Source of the DNA: Parvibaculum sp049671045
Lineage (GTDB): Bacteria; Pseudomonadota; Alphaproteobacteria; Parvibaculales; Parvibaculaceae
Direction of reading: 5' to 3'
NCBI RefSeq assembly: GCF_049671045.1
Contig: NZ_JBATUH010000117.1
Location: 1-35,040 of the forward strand
Length of the DNA stretch: 35,040 nucleotides
In this document: positions 29,928-35,040 of the stretch, piece by piece
Layout: every line of letters begins with the position of its first letter
Numbering within the stretch: position 1 is the stretch's first letter
Notes under the pieces: model-generated
Seen by the model: the letters and a program-made list of their open reading frames with translations, nothing else
Databases searched by the model: none
Told to the model about the DNA's origin: nothing
Made by a program: the position numbers and the translations under genes

Positions 29928-31475
29928 TCAGACGATCTTGGAATCCTTGTTGCCCCAGTAGCGGTCGCGGATGAGGCGCTTGTAGAGCTTGCCGGTCGCA
30001 TGCCGCGGAAGCTGCTCCTCGAAATCGATCGAGCGCGGACATTTGATGGCCGAAAGCTGGCTCCGGCAGAACTCCAGAAGCTCGGCCTCGAGCGCGGGGC
30101 CGGCATCCTTCCAGTCCACGGGCTGAACGACCGCTTTCACCTCTTCGCCGAAATCCTCGTTGGGCACGCCGATCACCGCGACGTCCGCGACCTTCGGATG
30201 CAGCACGAGAAGGTTCTCCGCCTCCTGCGGGTAGATGTTGACGCCGCCGGAGATGATCATGAAGGCCTTGCGGTCGGTGAGGTAGAGATAGCCCTCCTCG
30301 TCGACCCGGCCGATATCGCCAAGCGTCGTCCAGCCCTTCGGATGGCGCGATTCGGCGGTCTTCTTCGGATCGTTGTGATACTCGAACTGGGCCTCGCTCT
30401 CGAAATAGATGACGCCCGCCTCGCCGACGGGAAGCTCGTTGCCCTCTTCGTCGCAGATGTGAATGATGGCGTTGAGCGCCCTGCCGACCGAGCCCTTGTG
30501 CTGCAGCCACTCTTCCGAGTTGAGCGCGCAGAAGCCGTTGCCCTCCGAGCCCGCGTAATATTCATAGATGACGGGGCCCCACCATTCGATCATCTGCTCC
30601 TTGACGGGAATAGGGCAGGGGGCGGCGGCGTGGATCGCGACCTTGAGCGAGGAAACGTCATATTTCAGGCGCACCTCCTCGGGAAGCTTCAGCATGCGGA
30701 TGAACATGGTGGGCACCCACTGGCTGTGAGTGGCCTTGTACTTCTCGATGAGCTGGAGCGCGCCTTCCGCGTCGAAATGCTCCATGACGATGACGGTGCC
30801 GCCGAGGCGCTGCACGGTCATGCACCAGCGCAGAGGCGCGGCGTGATAGAGGGGCGCGGGCGAAAGGTAGATCGAGTTCTCGTCCATCGCATAAAGGAGC
30901 GCGCCGAGCGTGGTGAGGCCGGTCGGCTCGTCGATGGCGCCGCCGGTGAGCGGATGCTTGACGCCCTTCGGCCGCCCCGTCGTGCCGGAGGAGTAGAGCA
31001 TGTCGGTGCCCGCCGTCTGATCGGCGATGGGCGTCACGGGGAGCTTCGCCCGCGCGTCTTCATAGGATTCGTAGCCGGCGATCGCGCCGCCCACGGAGAA
31101 GAGCCGCTCGACCTTCGGCAGATGATTGCCGTCGATGAGTTCGCGCGCCACATTCTCCAGCGATCGGGAGACGAAGAACATCCGTGCGCCGCAATCGGCG
31201 GCGACATAGGCGATTTCGCCGGCCGTCAGCCGCGACGAGATGCAGGTGAAGTAGAGGCCCGCGCGCTGCGCGCCCCAGCAGATCTCGAAGTAGCGCGCAT
31301 CGTTTTCCATGAAGATGGCGATGGCGTCGCCCGGCTTCAGACCGGCTGCACGGAAGAGATGCGCCGTCTGGTTCGAGCGTTCGTCGAGTTCCTTGTAGGT
31401 CACCGTTTCGCCCGTCGCTGCCATGATGTAGGCGGGTTTCGTGGGCGTCTTCTGAGCGTGGATATAAGGGTGCAT
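29928..31475 (-). CDS. Acyl-CoA synthetase (AMP-forming, ANL superfamily)
   Basis: This is a 515-residue protein from ATG 31475, with GGGAG eight bases upstream. ANL motifs appear in order: the P-loop-like YSSGTTGRPKG (161-171), YEYYAGSEG (304-312), the adenylate-binding GWTTLGDIG (381-389) with Asp387, hinge TDRKAFMIISGGVNIYP (400-416), and the catalytic PRHATGKLYKR with Lys496. It activates a carboxylic acid to acyl-AMP and then acyl-CoA. The sequence is nearest to the fatty-acid or steroid-side-chain style synthetases that sit with crotonase genes; the chain specificity is unknown. It is divergent from a crotonase gene, with a perfect inverted repeat between them. Confidence 0.92.
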   Translation of the reverse strand: MHPYIHAQKTPTKPAYIMAATGETVTYKELDERSNQTAHLFRAAGLKPGDAIAIFMENDARYFEICWGAQRAGLYFTCISSRLTAGEIAYVAADCGARMFFVSRSLENVARELIDGNHLPKVERLFSVGGAIAGYESYEDARAKLPVTPIADQTAGTDMLYSSGTTGRPKGVKHPLTGGAIDEPTGLTTLGALLYAMDENSIYLSPAPLYHAAPLRWCMTVQRLGGTVIVMEHFDAEGALQLIEKYKATHSQWVPTMFIRMLKLPEEVRLKYDVSSLKVAIHAAAPCPIPVKEQMIEWWGPVIYEYYAGSEGNGFCALNSEEWLQHKGSVGRALNAIIHICDEEGNELPVGEAGVIYFESEAQFEYHNDPKKTAESRHPKGWTTLGDIGRVDEEGYLYLTDRKAFMIISGGVNIYPQEAENLLVLHPKVADVAVIGVPNEDFGEEVKAVVQPVDWKDAGPALEAELLEFCRSQLSAIKCPRSIDFEEQLPRHATGKLYKRLIRDRYWGNKDSKIV

Positions 31476-31595
31476 CAACTCGTCTCCCGGAGAGGCAATG
31501 GCCGGACTTCGCTTTTTTGCGGGTCCGTTGTTATATCAGGGCCGGACCGATCTGCGGGCCCCATTTTGCGTGAAAGGGAGCGCAAGACGAGCGCC

Positions 31596-31619
31596 GCGTC
31601 AACTCGCATATGTTGACGC
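31596..31619. promoter_or_regulatory. Perfect inverted repeat in the acyl-CoA synthetase/crotonase divergent promoter
   Basis: GCGTCAAC (31596-31603) and GTTGACGC (31612-31619) are exact inverse complements with an eight-base spacer containing CATAT. It lies between the two divergent fatty-acid-type genes and looks like a dimeric (TetR or FadR-style) repressor site. No such regulator gene is in the window, so the factor would be encoded elsewhere. Confidence 0.68.
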
Positions 31620-31679
31620 AACGGAAGGGCGGCCCCGCCGCGACGGATCAGGCATCAAGCCGCAACAGGGAGCGAAAAC

Positions 31680-32585
31680 ATGGCCTATGAGACGATCAAA
31701 TACGAGGTTGAGGATCAGATTCTGACGATCACTCTCAACCGCCCCGACAAGCTCAACGCCTTCACCGGCCAGATGATGTTCGACATCATCGACGCTTTCG
31801 ACAAGGCGGATGCCGACGACAATGTGCGCGCCATCATCGTCACCGGCGCGGGCCGCGCCTTCTGCGCAGGTGCCGACCTCTCGGCGGGCGCCAAGACCTT
31901 CGACTATGCGGCCCGCGAAGACCGCCCCGAAAAGACCGGAACGCCCGTGAAGCCCAATGGCGAGATCGACTGGAGCCATGAATCGGTACGCGATGGCGGC
32001 GGCCGCGTTTCGCTGCGCATCTTCGAGAGCCTGAAGCCCGTGATCGCGGCCGTGAACGGGCCCGCCGTCGGCGTCGGCGTCACCATGCAGCTCCCGATGG
32101 ATATTCGTCTTGCATCGGAAGACGCGAAGTTCGGTTTCGTCTTCGCCCGCCGCGGCATCGTGCCGGAAGCCTGCTCGAGCTGGTTCCTGCCGCGCGTGGT
32201 CGGCATCAGCCAGGCGCTGGAATGGACCTATACAGGCCGCGTCTTCGGCGCGCAGGAAGCGCTTGAAGGCGGCCTCGTCAAGAAGCTCTACAAGCCCGAC
32301 GAGCTTCTGCCCGCCGCCCGCGCGCTCGCCCGCGAGATCGCCGACAACACCGCGCCCGTTTCCGTCGCGCTCACGCGCCAGATGCTCTGGCGTATCGGCG
32401 CGGCCGATCATCCGATGGAAGCGCACAAGATCGACAGCCGCGCCATCTATGCGCGCGGCGCCGCCGCCGACGCGAAGGAAGGCGTCATGTCCTTCCTCGA
32501 AAAGCGCCCGGCCAACTATCCCAACCGGGTTTCGACGGATATGCCGTCCTTCTTCCCCTGGTGGGACGAGCGCAAATACAGCTAA
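31680..32585 (+). CDS. Enoyl-CoA hydratase/isomerase (crotonase) family protein
   Basis: This 301-residue protein has AGGGAG seven bases before its ATG. The crotonase oxyanion pockets are FCAGADLS (61-68) and NGPAVGVGVT (126-135). Glu163 in IVPEACSSWFLPRVVG (160-175) occupies the position of the second catalytic Glu; the first Glu of true hydratases is not present at the GVGVTMQL segment. This pattern is closer to enoyl-CoA isomerases of the ECI2 type than to classic hydratases. The loop at about 72-107 is longer than in mitochondrial hydratase. It likely acts with the divergent acyl-CoA synthetase in fatty-acid breakdown. Its stop overlaps the convergent MFS stop by four bases. Confidence 0.9.
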   Translation: MAYETIKYEVEDQILTITLNRPDKLNAFTGQMMFDIIDAFDKADADDNVRAIIVTGAGRAFCAGADLSAGAKTFDYAAREDRPEKTGTPVKPNGEIDWSHESVRDGGGRVSLRIFESLKPVIAAVNGPAVGVGVTMQLPMDIRLASEDAKFGFVFARRGIVPEACSSWFLPRVVGISQALEWTYTGRVFGAQEALEGGLVKKLYKPDELLPAARALAREIADNTAPVSVALTRQMLWRIGAADHPMEAHKIDSRAIYARGAAADAKEGVMSFLEKRPANYPNRVSTDMPSFFPWWDERKYS

Positions 32586-33856
32586 TCGCCATGCGCTGAA
32601 GCAGCCGGCGCGTGACCGCGCGCCGGCGCTTCTAGATTCCAGAGCGATGTGAAGAAGAAGATCGAGAGCCAGAGCACGACCATCAGCCCGACCGGCACGA
32701 GCACCGCGTCGAGCGGCCCCAGCCAGCTAATGATGTAACCCATGAAGAGCGCGCCGAGCGGCCCGCCGCCCATGGAGCCGAGCTGGAAGGCCGAGATGAG
32801 CCGCGCGCGCATATGCGGGCTTGCCGTTTCCTGAACGATGGCGCGCGACTGGGTCATCGAAACGCCGGCCGCCAGTCCCCAGCAAAGCGCCAGCAGATCG
32901 ACCACATAGATCGAAAAGCCGAAATGCATGATCACCATGACGCACGATCCCGTGCACATGGCGAGCATCATCGCGCGTCCCTGCCTGCGGATGGGACGAA
33001 GGCGGCTCAGCGTGAAGGACGAAAGGCCGATGCCGCCGAAGAAGCACATGTTGATGAGCGCGAGTTCGGGCGAGCTGCCCTGATAGACGTCGCGCACCAA
33101 GATCGGGAAGAGCACCATGAAGACGCCCATGAAGAGGATGCCCGACATGAACATCATCAGCACAACGGGGCGAAGCCGCTCGCTCTCCCAGAGCACGACG
33201 AGCCCTTCCTTGATCTCCGACAGTTGCGAGCGGCGCGGGCCGCTGGTGGTGGCGGGCGGCGTGGGGGTGAGCCGCGACGTGGTGAAGGCGGCGCCTGCGA
33301 GGAGCGCGCTCTGAAGGACGAAGAGCGCGGGCGCGCCGGCGAGCATGGCCGTGCCGCCGATGAGGAAGCCCGCGACCTGCCCGAGGAACTGGCCGCTCAT
33401 GGAGAGCGCGACGCCGCGCTGAATATTGCCCTTGAGGCTCGTGATGGCGACGCGGGTGAGCATCGCATCGCGCGCGGGCATGACATAGGCGCCGAGAATG
33501 CCGAGGATGACGCCGAAGCCGAGGATCAGCTCATAGGTGAGATGGCCCGCATAGATGAGCGCGGCGAGGGCGAGCGGCGGGATCATCTGTATGGTCTGGA
33601 GCCGCCGCAAATGATTGCGCAGTTCTAGCCTGTCGGCGAGCGCGCCGCCGAAAAGCGTGAACATCAGCATCGGCAGCATCATCATCATTTGTGCGATGCC
33701 GACGCGAGCCGAACTCTCGTTGAGCACGATGGCGATGATCCATGGAAAGATCACGCCCTGAATGCCAGTTGAAATGAAATAGAGCCAGATGCCGCTCATA
33801 TACCAGGCGAGGTCGGAGGGCTGCTTTTCGCCTGTCATGTTGTCGTCCGGGCTCAC
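32582..33856 (-). CDS. MFS transporter (MFS_3/EntS-like)
   Basis: A GTG start at 33856 is supported by AGGAAG (33864-33869 on this strand, seven-base spacer) and gives 424 residues; ATG 33838 is the alternative. About 12 membrane segments are visible, with FTLFGGALADRLELR (66-80) as the loop 2-3 motif and MPARDAMLTR (about 126-135) after helix 4. The start lies two bases after the upstream stop, so translation is coupled to the neighbouring paralogous permease. Family members export siderophores, macrolides or other small molecules. The pair looks like a tandem duplication with divergence; a heterodimer is possible but unproven. Confidence 0.88.
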   Translation of the reverse strand: MSPDDNMTGEKQPSDLAWYMSGIWLYFISTGIQGVIFPWIIAIVLNESSARVGIAQMMMMLPMLMFTLFGGALADRLELRNHLRRLQTIQMIPPLALAALIYAGHLTYELILGFGVILGILGAYVMPARDAMLTRVAITSLKGNIQRGVALSMSGQFLGQVAGFLIGGTAMLAGAPALFVLQSALLAGAAFTTSRLTPTPPATTSGPRRSQLSEIKEGLVVLWESERLRPVVLMMFMSGILFMGVFMVLFPILVRDVYQGSSPELALINMCFFGGIGLSSFTLSRLRPIRRQGRAMMLAMCTGSCVMVIMHFGFSIYVVDLLALCWGLAAGVSMTQSRAIVQETASPHMRARLISAFQLGSMGGGPLGALFMGYIISWLGPLDAVLVPVGLMVVLWLSIFFFTSLWNLEAPARGHAPAASAHGD

Positions 33857-33858
33857 GC

Positions 33859-35040
33859 TCAGGCTTCCTGCGCGTGGTAGCGCCAGAGCGGCGACATGAA
33901 GAGCAGGGCGACGACGCCGACCATCACGAAGGCGGGCACCAGCACGGCCTGATGAATGCCGAGGCCGCCGACGAGAAAGCCCATGAGCAGGGAGCCGATG
34001 GGCGCGCCGCCCGAAAATCCGAGCTGATAGAAGGCGAGCACGCGCGCCCTGTGGCTGTCGGGCGCGGCGAGCTGGACGATGGTGCGCCCCATCGTCATCG
34101 TCGTGCCCGCGCCGATACCCCAGAGGAAGCAGAGTATGCAGAGCACCGCAAAGGGAATGGTCAGCGAAAGAAGTGCCAGAATGACGAGACCGCTGGTAAT
34201 CGCGCCCATCATCACGCGGCCGCGCCTTGCGATATGTCCGATCTTAAGCAGCGCCATGGTGGCGAAGATCGTGCCGCCCCAGAAGCAGATATTGATGAGC
34301 GCGAAGCGGATCGCGAATTCCGTGACGGTGCTGTGATAGATGTCGCGCACCATCAACGGCAGCACCACCATGAAGCTGCCGACATAAAAAAGCCCGACAG
34401 CGAAATTGACGCCGATCACCGCGAAGACAATGCTGTGCGCCCGCGCGGTCGCGATGCCGTCCAGTATCTGCGCAAGCCGTCCTTCGCCCGTGTCCGTCTG
34501 TGTCGGCGGCAGGGGTTGCAACTTCGTCGTGGCCCAGCCGCCCGCGATCAGCAGCACGGCCTGGAAGATGAGCAGCGCCGGCGCGCCGATGATGGCGGCA
34601 AAGGCGACGATGAGCATGCCGGCGAGTTGCCCACCCATCTGCGTGCCCATGGTCAGCGTCACCGCCTGCTGAATGTCCGTTTCGGCGATGCGAGTCAGCG
34701 CTGAATCGCGCGCAGGCATGGCGAAGGCGCCAAGCGTGCCCATGGCCAGCGCATAGGCGATCAGGAAGGGATAGCTCAGATATCCGCTGACATAGACAAT
34801 GGCCAGCACCAGCGGCGGAATGGCCGCGAGCCAGTGCATGCGCACCAATATGCGCCGCACATCGCCATGATCGGCCACCGTGCCGCCCAGCAGCATGAAA
34901 AGCAGCGACGGCGCCATCAGCGACATCTGCGCGATGCCGAGCCGCGCCGCCGGTTCATGCAGCACCTGCGTCACCAGAAACGGAAAGATGACGAACTGAA
35001 TGCCGAGGCTGATATACCAGCTCGCCTGACCGCCGAGATA
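33859..35040 (-). CDS. MFS transporter, paralogue of the downstream gene (5' end outside window)
   Basis: The frame is open to the window edge. Translation of 34975-35040 (beginning ...GGQASWYISLGIQF) aligns with the N-terminus of the downstream permease (YMSGIWLYFISTGIQ), so the true start lies beyond 35040 and GTG 34974 is internal. About 394 codons are visible. Shared landmarks are MLLGGTVADHGDVRR, GAFAMPARDSALTR and TMTMGRTIVQ. Overall similarity to the downstream permease is moderate, with the same MFS_3-like layout. The stop (33859-33861) is two bases from the next start, making these one transcription unit. The substrate is unknown. Confidence 0.87.
   Translation of the reverse strand, partial: YLGGQASWYISLGIQFVIFPFLVTQVLHEPAARLGIAQMSLMAPSLLFMLLGGTVADHGDVRRILVRMHWLAAIPPLVLAIVYVSGYLSYPFLIAYALAMGTLGAFAMPARDSALTRIAETDIQQAVTLTMGTQMGGQLAGMLIVAFAAIIGAPALLIFQAVLLIAGGWATTKLQPLPPTQTDTGEGRLAQILDGIATARAHSIVFAVIGVNFAVGLFYVGSFMVVLPLMVRDIYHSTVTEFAIRFALINICFWGGTIFATMALLKIGHIARRGRVMMGAITSGLVILALLSLTIPFAVLCILCFLWGIGAGTTMTMGRTIVQLAAPDSHRARVLAFYQLGFSGGAPIGSLLMGFLVGGLGIHQAVLVPAFVMVGVVALLFMSPLWRYHAQEA

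Noticed and set aside
30000..31616. A 538-codon plus-strand frame opposite the acyl-CoA synthetase
   Set aside because: Antisense artefact; the minus-strand frame has all ANL-superfamily motifs.
1..35040. tRNA, rRNA, CRISPR arrays, insertion sequences, phage or integrative elements, toxin-antitoxin or defence genes
   Set aside because: None was recognised by eye. Gene order, composition and functions look like ordinary chromosome; no new defence or mobile system can be supported.

Overview
The window is high-GC (roughly 60-65% by eye) chromosomal DNA, densely coded, with frequent GTG/TTG starts and many four-base overlaps. Gene content points to an aerobic or denitrifying alphaproteobacterium: nosL/nosX, glutaryl-CoA dehydrogenase, a DUF882 protein, a YcbB-type L,D-transpeptidase, paired short DUF1214/DUF1254 proteins and REP-like GTCATCCCGG palindromes. 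A Hyphomicrobiales or Parvibaculum-like host fits best, but the genus is an inference. I found no tRNA, rRNA, CRISPR array, insertion sequence, prophage or integrase.

Layout. 1-1333 is the tail of a nitrous-oxide reductase cluster (nosL end, nosX). 1352-3206 (minus) is a sugar pair: a HAD phosphatase and a WecE-like aminotransferase. 3467-5753 (plus) is a cell-wall pair: an L,D-transpeptidase, then a Tat-exported DUF882 protein with its own sigma70-like promoter. 5783-9339 (minus) holds an Fsr-type efflux pump, glutaryl-CoA dehydrogenase and a LysR regulator. The LysR gene is divergent from an atypical NAD(P)-binding epimerase-like gene, with a perfect palindrome between them. 10447-10795 holds two small convergent ORFs of uncertain status. 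10919-14135 has two distinct nitronate monooxygenase-like genes on either side of a second LysR gene.

14153-14373 is a four-unit palindromic repeat cluster. Its last unit also encodes the C-terminus of a Crp/Fnr regulator (14344-15063). A long near-palindrome lies just upstream of that regulator, and two TauD-type dioxygenases are divergent from it. Next come a DMT permease and a serine hydrolase (minus), then an apparent operon of serine hydrolase, glutamate-type dehydrogenase and a small unknown (21922 down to 19258). 22137-24104 is a GH5 glycosidase resembling steryl-glucosidase and ceramidase relatives. It converges on an IclR regulator, which is divergent from a DUF1214/DUF1254 pair across a perfect palindrome. 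26194-29862 (minus) carries oligopeptidase B, MsrB, a MaoC hydratase and a small OmpA-domain protein. 29928-32585 has a divergent acyl-CoA synthetase and crotonase gene around a perfect inverted repeat. The window ends in two tandem paralogous MFS permeases, the second cut by the edge.

Taken together this is ordinary catabolic and envelope chromosome: acyl-CoA metabolism, nitroalkane or organosulfur scavenging, and efflux. Nothing here is convincingly a new defence or mobile system. The most useful leads are the set of regulator-adjacent palindromes, the repeat that became coding sequence, the bacterial GH5 enzyme with its IclR/DUF1214/DUF1254 neighbours, and the serine hydrolase-dehydrogenase operon.
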